A DNA stretch of 43,919 bases from contig NZ_LR732544.1 of assembly GCF_902506575.1 (NCBI RefSeq), forward strand, positions 1,722,143-1,766,061. Direction: 5' to 3'. Source of the stretch: Streptomyces mexicanus. Lineage in GTDB: Bacteria > Actinomycetota > Actinomycetes > Streptomycetales > Streptomycetaceae. The notes under the pieces were generated by a model. That model did not search any database. It saw only the letters and a list, made by a program, of their open reading frames with translations, and was not told the origin of the DNA. Positions 28,867 through 37,271 of this stretch are shown here, piece after piece; position 1 is the stretch's first letter, and each line of letters opens with the position of its first letter. The position numbers and the translations under genes are program-made.

Positions 28867-30192
28867 TCAGGAGGCGTCGATGAACCGGTCGAGCACCCGG
28901 ACGCCGAACTTCAGGCCGTCCACCGGCACCCGCTCGTCCACCCCGTGGAACATGCCCGCGAAGTCAAGCTCCGGCGGCAGCTTCAGCGGCGCGAAGCCGA
29001 AGCCGCGGATGCCGAGGTCGTCGAAGGACTTGGCGTCGGTGCCGCCGGAGAGCATGTACGGGATGGCCTTCGCGGCCGGGTCCTCGGCCACCAGCGCGGA
29101 CTGCATGGCGGCCACGAGCGGCCCGTCGAAGGTGGTCTCGACGGCCTTGTCGGCGTGCACGTCCTCGCGCTTGACCTTCGGCCCGAGGATCCGGTCCAGG
29201 TCGGCGAGGAACTCCTCCTCGTGGCCGGGCAGGAAGCGGCCGTCGACGTGCGCGGTGGCCTCGCCCGGAATGACGTTGACCTTGTAACCGGCGCCGAGCT
29301 GGGTGGGGTTGGCGGTGTTGCTGAGGGTCGCGCCGATCAGCTTGGCGATGCCGCCGAGCTTGGCGATGGTGCCCTCCATGTTCTCCGGGTCCAGCTCGGT
29401 GCCCAGCGCGTCGCCGAGTTCGTCGAGGAAGGCCCGGGTGGTCTTGGTCACCCGCACCGGGAAGGTGTGGCGGCCGAGCCGGGCGACGGCCTCCGACAGC
29501 TCGGTGATGGCGTTGTCCCGGTGGATCATCGAGCCGTGCCCGGCGGTGCCGGCCACGGTGAGCTTCATCCAGTGCATGCCCTTCTCGGCCGTCTGGATCA
29601 GGTAGAGCCGCCGCTGCTCACTGACGGTGAAGGAGAAGCCGCCCACCTCGCTGATCGCCTCGGTGACGCCCTCGAACAGGTCGGGGTGGTGGTCCACCAG
29701 GTACCGGGCGCCGTACGTGCCGCCGGCCTCCTCGTCGGCGAGGAAGGCCAGCACGATGTCCCGCGGGGGCCTGCGGCCGCTGCGCAGCCGGTCGCGCACC
29801 ACCGCCAGCGTCATCGCGTCCATGTCCTTCATGTCCACCGCGCCGCGGCCCCAGACGCACCCGTCCGCGATCTCCCCCGAGAAGGGGTGGTGGGTCCAGT
29901 CGTCGGCGTTGGCCGGTACGACGTCGGTGTGGCCGTGGATCAGCAGCGCGGGCCGGGAGGGGTCCTCGCCCTCGATGCGCGCCACGGTGGAGGCCCGGCC
30001 CGGGTGCGACTCGAAGATCTGCGGTTCCAGTCCCACCTCGGCGAGCTTCTCGGCGACGTACTCGGCGGCCTTGCGCTCGCCCGGCCCGGAGTGGTCTCCG
30101 TAGTTGCTGGTGTCGATCTGGATCAGCTCGCGGCAGAGGTCCACGACCTCGTCCTCGCCGGTGACGCCCCTGGCCGTGTCCGTCTCGCTCAC
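28867..30192 (-). CDS. M20-family metallopeptidase
   Basis: Zinc peptidase/deacylase of family M20 (ArgE/DapE/carboxypeptidase group), 441 aa. The GTG start at 30192 (MSETDTARGVTGEDE) has GGAGGA six bases upstream. Metal and catalytic residues are present: LIHGHTDVVPA with His88 and Asp90, WGRGAVDMKDMDA with bridging Asp120, and LADEEAGGTYG with Glu154-Glu155. A dimerisation (lid) domain follows (about 195-330: GTAGHGSMIHRDNAI). There is no signal peptide, so it is cytoplasmic, acting on small peptides or acylated amino acids. Its upstream side runs into the low-complexity and poly-G tract. Confidence 0.92.
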   Translation of the reverse strand: MSETDTARGVTGEDEVVDLCRELIQIDTSNYGDHSGPGERKAAEYVAEKLAEVGLEPQIFESHPGRASTVARIEGEDPSRPALLIHGHTDVVPANADDWTHHPFSGEIADGCVWGRGAVDMKDMDAMTLAVVRDRLRSGRRPPRDIVLAFLADEEAGGTYGARYLVDHHPDLFEGVTEAISEVGGFSFTVSEQRRLYLIQTAEKGMHWMKLTVAGTAGHGSMIHRDNAITELSEAVARLGRHTFPVRVTKTTRAFLDELGDALGTELDPENMEGTIAKLGGIAKLIGATLSNTANPTQLGAGYKVNVIPGEATAHVDGRFLPGHEEEFLADLDRILGPKVKREDVHADKAVETTFDGPLVAAMQSALVAEDPAAKAIPYMLSGGTDAKSFDDLGIRGFGFAPLKLPPELDFAGMFHGVDERVPVDGLKFGVRVLDRFIDAS

Positions 30193-30519
30193 GCTGGTTC
30201 CTCCCGCTGTGTGCTGGTGGTCCACCTCGGGTGCCGGTGGTGCCCTCATCCTCCCTCGCATCCCGGGCCCGGCCCAAGACGGCCCCCGCCCCGTCACACG
30301 CCGTTCACGCCCCGGGGCCGCGCGGGCACAGGCGCAGGCGCAGGCGCGGGCACACGCGCAGGCGCGGGCGCGGGGGGAGGGGCGGGGGCGGCGGCGGCCG
30401 GCCCGCCGGTGCCTGGCGGGGCGACGCGCACGCCGCTCTGCCGCTCCGACCGCCTGCCGGGTCAGTATCCCGGACGGTTCCAGCGACGGTGGGGGTGGGT
30501 TGGGTGGTTTGGGGAGGAC
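30193..30519. other. Low-complexity spacer upstream of the poly-G tract
   Basis: About 330 bp with no supported gene. It contains GCAGGCGCAGGCGCGGGC-type short repeats (about 30328-30375), then increasingly G-rich sequence from about 30485. The N-terminal part of the truncated Bug/TctC gene would be expected here, but no signal peptide or start is seen in the right frame. Confidence 0.5.
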
Positions 30520-30683
<164 letters not shown>

Positions 30684-30685
30684 CG

Positions 30686-30838
30686 CGCACCGCCGTGCAC
30701 TCCTCCCCGCAGTGGCGGGCCGAACTGGCCCGGCACGGCTGGACGGACGCCTTCCTCACGGGCGACGCCTTCGGCGCGTATCTGGCCCGGCAGGACAAGG
30801 CCGTGAGTGCTCTGCTCGCACACCTGCGGCTCACCTGA
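30686..30838 (+). pseudogene. C-terminal fragment of a Bug/TctC-type tricarboxylate-binding protein
   Basis: About 50 codons remain open up to TGA 30836-30838. The peptide PQWRAELARHGWTDAFLTGD followed by AFGAYLARQDKAVSALLAHL is the typical end of Bug-family (TctC) solute-binding proteins of tripartite tricarboxylate transporters. The rest of the gene, about 270 residues including the signal peptide, is absent; the reading frame runs straight into the poly-G tract. No tctA or tctB follows; a GntP-family permease comes next. Either the gene was truncated in the chromosome or its body was lost in assembly. Confidence 0.65.
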
Positions 30839-30887
30839 CCCACACCCCGCCCGACCTCCCGCACCGCGGCCCGTGCCGCGGGCCCGC

Positions 30888-30913
30888 GCGCGCCGTTCCG
30901 CAGCGCGGCGCGC
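30888..30913 (+). terminator. Possible terminator after the TctC fragment
   Basis: GCGCGCCG (30888-30895) and CGGCGCGC (30906-30913) form an 8-bp stem with a 10-nt loop, 49 bp after the fragment's stop and about 110 bp before the permease. Confidence 0.4.
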
Positions 30914-31020
30914 TTCGCCTGCCTGATCGTCCACGCCTGTCCGCCCCTTGCCGCCCGTACGCCTGCCGCACCCGTGGGCGTCCTTCGCCCCCATGCCCCC
31001 TTTGTCAGGGAAAGGAAGAC

Positions 31021-32451
31021 ATGACCGCACACAGCTGGTGGCTGCTCCTGATCGTCGCGGTGGCGATCGCAGCCCTGATCCTCCTCATCAACTCGCGGCT
31101 GCGCCTGCACCCGTTCATCGCGTTGATCCTCGTCACGGTGTGCACCGGACTCGCGGCCGGTGAGCCGGTCGCCGACCTGACCGGTTCGATCGAGGACGGC
31201 GCGGGCGGCACGCTCGGCGACGTCGGCCTCACCCTCGCCCTGGGTGCCATGCTCGGCCGGCTGCTGTCCGACTCGGGCGCCACCGACGCCCTCGCGCACG
31301 CCCTCGTCGGCCGCGCGGCCCCGCGCAGACTGCCGTGGCTGGTCGCCGCGGCCGCGTTCGTCATCGGCATCCCCATGTTCTTCGAGGTCGGCCTGATCGT
31401 GCTGCTGCCCCTCATCTTCAGCGTGGCCCGCCGGCTGGACGCCCAGGGCGGCGCGAAGGGCAGCTCCTACGTCCTGCTCGGTGTGCCCGCCATCGCCTCG
31501 CTGTCCACGCTGCACGGCATGCTGCCTCCCCACCCCGGTCCGCTGACCGCCATGACCGGCCTGCACGCCGACCTCGGCCTCACCCTCGTCGTCGGCCTCG
31601 TCTGCGCCGTGCCCACCGTGATCCTCGCCGGACCCGTCTACGCCCGCTGGATAGCGCCCCGGCTGCCCGAGGTCCGCCCGGACGCCGCGCTGGTGGCCCA
31701 GTTCACCGGCGGTGCGCCGGCCCCGGCCGTGACCGGTTCCGCCGGGCCGGGCGCCCGGCCGCGCACCGAGGCGGCGTCGCGCACGGGTGTGCCCGTGGGC
31801 CTGGCCGTGGCCTCGGTCCTGGTGCCGGTCGCGCTGATGCTGCTGCGCCCCCTCGCCGAGACGCTGCTGGACTCCGGCAGCACTCTGCGCGCGGCACTCA
31901 CCTTCGCCGGCGAGCCGCTCGTGGCCATGCTGGCGGGCCTGCTGTTCGCCCTGGCCCTGACGATGGCCCAGGGCCGCCGCCCGGGTGAGGAGATCCGCAC
32001 CTCGCTGGCGGACAGCCTGAAGTCGGTCGCCGGCATCCTGCTCATCATCGGCGGGGGCGGCGCCTTCAAGCAGGTGCTGCAGGACTCCGGGATCGGTGAC
32101 GCGATCGCGGCCGCGGCCAGGGGCGCCCATCTCAACGTGATCCTGCTGGGCTGGCTGGTGTCGCTGCTGCTGTCGCTGACGACCGGCTCGGCGACGGTGG
32201 GCATCGTCTCCGCGACCGGCATCGTCGCCCCGCTGATCGGTGCCGCCGGCGGTCTGCGGGCGTCCCTGCTCGTGGTCGCGATCGGCGCCGGTTCCATCGG
32301 TCTGAACTATGTGAACCACGCCGGTTTCTGGCTGGTCAAGGAGTCCTTCGGGATGGATCTGGGGCAGGCCGCGAAGACCCAGACCGCCGTGCAGACCCTG
32401 GTCAGTGTGTTCGGGCTGGCGATGGCCCTGCTGCTGTCGCTGTTCGCCTGA
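31021..32451 (+). CDS. GntP-family gluconate/organic acid permease
   Basis: Membrane transporter of the GntP family (gluconate, D-serine and similar hydroxy-acids by proton symport), 476 aa. ATG 31021 has AAAGGAAG a few bases upstream. Twelve or more hydrophobic segments fill the sequence. Family features: INSRLRLHPFIALILVTV, VIGIPMFFEVGLIVLLPLIF, HGMLPPHPGP, GGGGAFKQVLQDSGIGDA, LTTGSATVGIVSATGIVAP and LNYVNHAGFWLVKE. No gluconate kinase or GntR regulator is adjacent, unlike typical gnt operons, so the substrate is uncertain. The last 50 bp overlap the convergent DUF72 gene. Confidence 0.92.
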   Translation: MTAHSWWLLLIVAVAIAALILLINSRLRLHPFIALILVTVCTGLAAGEPVADLTGSIEDGAGGTLGDVGLTLALGAMLGRLLSDSGATDALAHALVGRAAPRRLPWLVAAAAFVIGIPMFFEVGLIVLLPLIFSVARRLDAQGGAKGSSYVLLGVPAIASLSTLHGMLPPHPGPLTAMTGLHADLGLTLVVGLVCAVPTVILAGPVYARWIAPRLPEVRPDAALVAQFTGGAPAPAVTGSAGPGARPRTEAASRTGVPVGLAVASVLVPVALMLLRPLAETLLDSGSTLRAALTFAGEPLVAMLAGLLFALALTMAQGRRPGEEIRTSLADSLKSVAGILLIIGGGGAFKQVLQDSGIGDAIAAAARGAHLNVILLGWLVSLLLSLTTGSATVGIVSATGIVAPLIGAAGGLRASLLVVAIGAGSIGLNYVNHAGFWLVKESFGMDLGQAAKTQTAVQTLVSVFGLAMALLLSLFA

Positions 32452-33301
32452 CGGGAGCCTGAAGCAGGTCGGCCATGGTCTGCGCGGCGCGTACGGCGGC
32501 GTCGGCGCAGCAGTTGTTGAACAGCACGTGCAGCGAGCGGACCCGGTCGGCGAGCGCCCGCAGCCGCGGCACCCACTGTGCCAGTTCGTCCTCGGTGTAG
32601 GTGTGCCGGAAGCGGTCCTCCTTGCTTCCGGTGCCCCACGCCGTACTGCGTCCGTGGAAGCGCACGACGGACCGGCACGGTGTGGTGACCGGGGTGATGG
32701 GCGGGATCGCGGTCGGCGGCGACTGCGCCATGTCGACGGCGACGGCGGCGAACCCGTGGTCGGCGAGGCGTGCCCGGGTGGCCTCCCGGTGTGCCGGCCG
32801 CCACCAGTCGGGGTGCCGGAACTCCACGGCAACGGGCCACCCCTGGGTGCGCCGCGCGCACGCGGCCAGGAAGGCCTCCGCCCGCGGTCCCGGCCGGAAC
32901 CACGGCGGGAACTGGAACAGGACGCTGCCGCGCCGTCCGGCCCGGCGCAGCGGTGCGATGCCGTCCGCGAACCGTGCCCACAGGTCGTCCAGCACGCCGG
33001 GGTCCTTCAGCTCGGCGCCCCGCAGGTCCTGCGGGAGGGCCTGTGGCCTGACGGGGTGTCCGGTGAGCGGTGCGAACGCCTTGACGTCGAACACGAAGCC
33101 GTCCGGGGTCCGTTCGGCCCACAGGCGGCTGGTGCGCTCCTGCGGCAGGGCGTAGTAGCCGGAGTCGGCCTCGACGAGCGGGAAGCGGCGCGCGTAGTAC
33201 CGCAGCCGTCCCTCCGCGTCGCGCTGCCCGCGCGGGTACCAGCCACTGCGGACCAGCGCCGGATCCGTCCAGGAACACGTGCCGATGAGTATGTCTCCCA
33301 T
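32402..33301 (-). CDS. DUF72 (YecE-like) family protein
   Basis: 299 aa from the ATG at 33301 (MGDILIGTCSWTDPALVRSGWYP); the frame is open upstream but this is the usual family start. Features: RFPLVEADSGYYALP, GFVFDVKAFAPLTGHP, SVLFQFPPWF, VAVEFRHPDWW and LHVLFNNCCADAAVRAAQTM near the C-terminus. The fold is a TIM barrel; the biochemical function is not established. The 3' end overlaps the permease coding sequence by 50 bp in antisense, so the two transcripts must interfere or end within each other. Confidence 0.9.
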   Translation of the reverse strand: MGDILIGTCSWTDPALVRSGWYPRGQRDAEGRLRYYARRFPLVEADSGYYALPQERTSRLWAERTPDGFVFDVKAFAPLTGHPVRPQALPQDLRGAELKDPGVLDDLWARFADGIAPLRRAGRRGSVLFQFPPWFRPGPRAEAFLAACARRTQGWPVAVEFRHPDWWRPAHREATRARLADHGFAAVAVDMAQSPPTAIPPITPVTTPCRSVVRFHGRSTAWGTGSKEDRFRHTYTEDELAQWVPRLRALADRVRSLHVLFNNCCADAAVRAAQTMADLLQAPVRRTATAAGPSPARTH

Positions 33302-33325
33302 GGCACACCGGTTACCCCGCGCGGA

Positions 33326-33357
33326 CGGCCGTGCCACCGGGTTCGGTGGCACGGCCG
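33326..33357 (-). terminator. Terminator downstream of the arabinofuranosidase gene
   Basis: CGGCCGTGCCACC (33326-33338) pairs with GGTGGCACGGCCG (33345-33357): a 13-bp perfect stem with a 6-nt loop, just after the abfB stop and just before the DUF72 start. Confidence 0.8.
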
Positions 33358-33379
33358 GGGTGCGGGTCGCGCGGGATGG

Positions 33380-34987
33380 TCAGGCCCAGGGCGAGGCGAC
33401 GGCCCAGCTGGTGTCGTCGGCCCATGCGGTGGCGCTGTCCCAGTCGTGGGAGCCGCCGTCACCGGCGATGTAGGCGTTGTAGTCGAAGTGGCGCACGAAG
33501 TCGCTCGGGTAGTTGGCGGACCTCAGCGAGACACCCTGGCCGTTGTGGCCGGCCTGCGGGCAGAACGTGGCGTCCTGCCGGAACAGTGCGCTGCCGTCGT
33601 TGCTGTCGACACGCAGCCGGTAGTCGTAGTGGCGCAGGTACTGCCCCGGTCGGTCGGCGGACTCGAAGGAGACGCAGGAGGCGTCGCCCAGGCCCGCGCG
33701 CACGGTCCAGGTCGCGGCGGCCTTGTCGGCGGCCGGGCTGGAGGAGGTGACGGGCGCGATGACGGCGTTGCTGTCGGCGCTGTTGTGCCGCAGGAAGTCG
33801 TTGGTGCAGCAGGAGGTGGTCGCGCGCAGCGAGACCTTCGATCCCACGGTGAGGCCGCCGGCAGGGGCCGGTGCCGTGTAGCCGGCGGCGTCGATGTTCG
33901 CCTGCACGGCGTTCTCGGTGGCGTCCGAGGGGTAACCGGACGTCATGACGCCTTCGTAGAAGGTGCCGGCGGAACCGTTGCTGTTGTCACCGCCGATGCC
34001 GAGGATGATGGCCCCTTCCTTCTTCATCGGGTTGTAGCCCGAGACGTTGGGGCGCGGCCCGCTGTAGTAGGTGGACAGGCCGCCGGACTGCGCGTTGCCG
34101 GCCCGGATCGCCCACTGGTTGGGGCCGCCCTTGACGACGGCGGTGAGGAAGCGGTGGCTGACGCTGGGGTCGTTCGCGTTGTAGCCGGCGTTGACTCCGG
34201 AGAACAGGCCGTTCTCCAGGTCGGCCATGACCCAGGGACCGTTGCCGGTGCCGTAGCCCCAGACCTTGATGTTGCCGAAGTAGATGGCCTCCATGTGGCC
34301 GTTGCCGGTGTCGAGGCCGCTGGTCTCGGCGTTGCCGTAGTCGAAGCAGCAGCCGCCGTTGTAGTGGCTGCCGTCGAGGACGGCGTACATGCCTTCGGGC
34401 TGGTCCCCGGTCGCGATGCCGTGGGTGTTGTTGTTGCGGTAGCCGGTGCCGGGGGCGATGAAGACGCCGTACGCCTTGTGGCCGCCCACGGTGACGGGTG
34501 CGGCGGAGGCCTCGGCGAGGTTGTCGTAGCCGCCGGCGGCGGGGCCGTTGAACCCTCCGGGGGGTGCCGGGGTGAGGTGGTTGCCGCGGCCGGACTGGTC
34601 GTAGATGACCGTGATGAGGCAGCTGGTCCGGGCGCAGAACGCGTCCTGCGCGGCGGCGTCGGCGTATCCGCCGGTGCTGAGCACGCCGATGTCCCGGGTG
34701 GCACCGTCCGAGGCACGTTTGACCTGGTAGAGGGGGCCGTTGTACGCGGAGTACAGCGCGCGGGTGGTGCTGTGCGCGGCCACGCAGGGCGTGCCGCCGG
34801 CGGCGTAGAGGTCGCAGGGAAGCGAGCCGGCGGCCGCCGTGCCACTGACGGCGGCGCTGCCGTCGGCGGCCGCGGCACTGCCGCCGCCGGCCGCCGGGGC
34901 GCCGAACAGGGCCGCGGCCAGGGCCAGCGCCGGCGCGAACAGGGCGAGCGGTCTGACCCGCCGGGAGCGGGTCGGGGTCAGGGACAT
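33380..34987 (-). CDS. abfB: Secreted alpha-L-arabinofuranosidase, GH54 with CBM42
   Basis: Releases arabinose from arabinan and arabinoxylan outside the cell. It is 535 aa from the ATG at 34987, with GAGGAG seven bases upstream. A signal peptide with a basic start and long Ala/Leu core covers residues 1 to about 40. The GH54 domain (about 55-375) begins LPCDLYAAGGTPCVAAHSTTRALY. By spacing and context it has nucleophile Glu258 in MADLENG and acid Asp334 in GIGGDNSNG; the 76-residue distance equals that of Glu221-Asp297 in the Aspergillus kawachii enzyme. The C-terminal CBM42 (about 385-535) contains repeats of the type FLRHNS, YLRHYDYRLRVD and FVRHFDYNAYIAG. A 16-bp palindrome lies upstream. 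Bacterial GH54 is less common than fungal, which hints at transfer. Confidence 0.93.
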   Translation of the reverse strand: MSLTPTRSRRVRPLALFAPALALAAALFGAPAAGGGSAAAADGSAAVSGTAAAGSLPCDLYAAGGTPCVAAHSTTRALYSAYNGPLYQVKRASDGATRDIGVLSTGGYADAAAQDAFCARTSCLITVIYDQSGRGNHLTPAPPGGFNGPAAGGYDNLAEASAAPVTVGGHKAYGVFIAPGTGYRNNNTHGIATGDQPEGMYAVLDGSHYNGGCCFDYGNAETSGLDTGNGHMEAIYFGNIKVWGYGTGNGPWVMADLENGLFSGVNAGYNANDPSVSHRFLTAVVKGGPNQWAIRAGNAQSGGLSTYYSGPRPNVSGYNPMKKEGAIILGIGGDNSNGSAGTFYEGVMTSGYPSDATENAVQANIDAAGYTAPAPAGGLTVGSKVSLRATTSCCTNDFLRHNSADSNAVIAPVTSSSPAADKAAATWTVRAGLGDASCVSFESADRPGQYLRHYDYRLRVDSNDGSALFRQDATFCPQAGHNGQGVSLRSANYPSDFVRHFDYNAYIAGDGGSHDWDSATAWADDTSWAVASPWA

Positions 34988-35070
34988 CGGTCATCTCCTC
35001 GCATCGAGTGGGGGGTCGGAGATCCTGTTGATGCCATGCGCATGCCAAGCACCTCCGCCCGAGCATGCAC

Positions 35071-35086
35071 GTTCGTTATATCGAAC
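35071..35086. promoter_or_regulatory. Operator-like palindrome upstream of abfB
   Basis: GTTCGTTATATCGAAC has 5-bp perfect arms (GTTCG/CGAAC) around an AT-rich centre that is rare in this GC-rich DNA. It lies about 85 bp before the abfB start. The form suits a regulator of the IclR, GntR or LacI type; no such regulator gene is adjacent. Confidence 0.5.
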
Positions 35087-35243
35087 AATGAACGAAAGAC
35101 CGGACGACCTTTGATGATAGGAAGCGCCCCGGGGGTGTCAACCAGTCGCGCACGTCCGATACTTCGACCGACGAAAGCCGAGGTCAGGACGGTGGGAGCG
35201 GGCGTTCCGTCCGGCACATGGCTCGCCTTTCGCGGGCCGGCGC

Positions 35244-35291
35244 GTAAGAGACCCGTCAAAGCCCCGGGTGCCGCAGTAAGGGACCCGTCAA
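35244..35291 (+). promoter_or_regulatory. 16-bp direct repeat pair upstream of kdp
   Basis: GTAAGAGACCCGTCAA (35244-35259) recurs as GTAAGGGACCCGTCAA (35276-35291), 15 of 16 identical. The start-to-start distance of 32 bp is about three helical turns, so two proteins would bind on the same face. This fits a dimeric response-regulator site such as KdpE, about 75-125 bp before the first gene. Assignment to KdpE is inference. Confidence 0.5.
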
Positions 35292-35299
35292 CGACGGTC

Positions 35300-35324
35300 G
35301 CAAACGGCTGAACAGGCGGTTTGC
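35300..35324. promoter_or_regulatory. Short inverted repeat near the kdp promoter
   Basis: GCAAAC and GTTTGC are perfect reverse complements 13 bp apart, just downstream of the direct repeats and 43 bp before the first start codon. It could be part of the promoter or a regulator site. Confidence 0.3.
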
Positions 35325-35366
35325 TCTGACCGTCCGTTCTTGTCGAGTCTCTTTCAGGAGTTCACG

Positions 35367-35450
35367 ATGGCCGATCTGGCCTTCGTCGCCACCACCCTCG
35401 CGGTCTTCGCACTGGTGGCCCTCGTCGCCCGGGGGGTGACGAAGCTGTGA
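35367..35450 (+). CDS. 27-residue membrane peptide upstream of kdpF
   Basis: A 27-codon frame, [27 protein letters not shown] in two parts: a single hydrophobic helix (about residues 4-22) then a short basic end. CAGGAG lies six bases before ATG 35367, and the stop overlaps the kdpF start (GTGA), which implies coupled translation. The layout mirrors KdpF itself, a small helix that stabilises the KdpABC complex. It may be a second small subunit or a leader peptide. I have no named family for it. Too small for standard gene calling, it is easily missed. Confidence 0.7.
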   Translation: MADLAFVATTLAVFALVALVARGVTKL

Positions 35451-35536
35451 CCGCCGAGAACGTCGTCGGCCTGATCGTGGCCGTCGCCCTGCTGGGGTAT
35501 CTCGTCCTCGCCCTGATCTTCCCGGAGAGGTTCTGA
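35447..35536 (+). CDS. kdpF: Potassium-transporting ATPase small subunit KdpF
   Basis: 29 aa ([20 protein letters not shown], then LALIFPERF), the usual KdpF size and end: one membrane helix and a final PERF. In E. coli KdpF stabilises the KdpABC potassium pump. GTG 35447 overlaps the stop of the 27-aa peptide, and the stop is 2 bp before the kdpA GTG, so all three are likely read by coupled ribosomes. Confidence 0.93.
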   Translation: MTAENVVGLIVAVALLGYLVLALIFPERF

Positions 35537-35538
35537 CG

Positions 35539-37271
35539 GTGACATCAGCTGCCTCTGCGGCGGGCGACATGGGTCCCGTACTCGCAGGCATCCTCCAACT
35601 GATCGCCCTCGTCGCGGCGTTGGCGCTCGTCCACGTTCCCCTCGGCACCTGGATGGCCCGGGTCTACTGCGCCGACCGGCACTGGCGCATCGAGAAGTGG
35701 ATCTACAAGGGCATCGGCGCCGACCCCGACGCGCAGATGCGCTGGCCCGCGTACCTGCGCGGCGTGCTGGCCTTCTCCGCGATCGGTGTGCTGTTCCTGT
35801 ACGCGCTGCAGCGGATCCAGGGCGTGCTGCCCGGCTCGCTCGGCTTCTCCTCCATCGCACCGGCCCAGGCGTTCAACACGGCCGCGTCCTTCGTGACCAA
35901 CACCAACTGGCAGTCCTACGCCGGCGAGCAGGCCATGGGCCACGTCGTGCAGACCGCAGGCCTGGCCGTGCAGAACTTCGTCTCCGCGGCCGTCGGCATG
36001 GCCGTCGCCATCGCGCTGGTCCGGGGTTTCGCCGCCTCCCGGACGTTCGCCTCCGCCCTTGCGGGCGGGGCCGCCACGCGCACCGGTGAGCTGGGCAACT
36101 TCTGGGCCGACCTGGTGCGCGGCACGGTCCGTGTGCTGGTGCCGCTGGCCGCCGTCGCCGCGGTCGTCCTCGTGGCCTGCGGGGTGATCCAGAACTTCTC
36201 GGGCATCCACGAGGTCGGCCGGTTCCTGGGCGGCACGCAGCAGTGGAACGGCGGCGCGGTGGCCTCCCAGGAGGCCATCAAGGAGCTGGGCACCAACGGC
36301 GGCGGCTACTTCAACGCCAACAGCGCCCACCCCTTCGAGAACACCCCACCCCCTTCACCAACCTCTTCGAGATCTTCCTGATCCTGGTGATCCCGTTCTC
36401 CCTGACCCGCACCTTCGGTGTGCTGGTCGGCAACGTGCGGCAGGGGTACGCGATCCTCGCCACCATGGCCACCCTCTGGGTCGGCTTCGTCGCGCTGATG
36501 ATGGGGACGGAGTTCGCCCACCACGAGGGCGCGCTGCAGGTCGCGGGCGGGGCGATGGAGGGCAAGGAGGTCCGCTTCGGCGTCGGCGGCTCGTCGCTCT
36601 TCGCGGTGTCCACCACGCTCACCTCCACCGGCGCGGTCGATTCCTTCCACTCGTCGTACACCGGCCTGGGCGGCGGCATCACCATGCTGGGCATGATGCT
36701 CGGGGAGATCGCGCCCGGCGGGGTGGGCTCCGGCCTCTACGGGACCCTCGTCCTGGCGGTCGTCGCGGTGTTCATCGCCGGTCTGATGGTCGGCCGCACA
36801 CCCGAGTACCTGGGCAAGAAGATCGGCGCCCGCGAGATCAAGGCGGCCGCCGCCTACATCCTGATCACCCCGGCGCTGGTGCTGGTCCTCACCGCGCTGT
36901 CCATGGCCCTGCCCACTCCCCCGCACTCGGTGCTCAACCCGGGGGCGCACGGCTTCTCGGAGGTGCTGTACGCCTTCACGTCCGCCGCGAACAACAACGG
37001 CTCGGCCTTCGCGGGCCTGAACGCGAACACGGACTGGTTCAACACCACCACGGGCCTGGCGATGCTGCTGGGCCGCTTCCTGCCCATGGTGTTCGTCCTG
37101 GCGCTGGCCGGCTCGCTCGCCCGGCAGCAGCCGGTGCCGGTCACCGCGGGCACCCTGCGCACCGATAAACCGCTGTTCACCGGCCTGCTGACGGGCGCGA
37201 TCCTGATCATCGTCGGGCTGACGTACTTCCCGGCCCTCGCGCTGGGCCCGCTGGCCGAAGGGCTGGCCTGA
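35539..37271 (+). pseudogene. kdpA: KdpA, potassium-binding channel subunit, frameshifted
   Basis: KdpA forms the selectivity pore of the high-affinity potassium ATPase. The GTG start at 35539 follows kdpF by 2 bp. The first frame reads normally through [18 protein letters not shown] (to about 36345), then goes wrong ([12 protein letters not shown], stop at 36379-36381). The correct sequence [19 protein letters not shown] resumes in another frame and continues to TGA 37269-37271. At the join, AACACCCCACCCCC has two bases too many, or one too few, compared with an ENPTPFTN coding run. Total length would be about 577 aa, which is normal. Either a sequencing error in a C-rich run or a real mutation that kills the pump. 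The neighbouring genes are intact, which favours error. Confidence 0.85.

Larger units (their letters stand above)
34988..35366. other. Divergent control region between abfB and the kdp operon
   Basis: About 380 bp between divergent operons. The abfB side holds a 16-bp operator-like palindrome (35071-35086). The kdp side holds a 16-bp direct repeat (35244-35259 and 35276-35291), an inverted repeat GCAAAC ... GTTTGC (35300-35324) and the binding site CAGGAG for the 27-aa peptide. No further gene is seen. Confidence 0.6.

Noticed and set aside
35100..35366. ydaO-type c-di-AMP riboswitch before kdp
   Set aside because: No recognisable conserved core; the region shows direct and inverted repeats instead.
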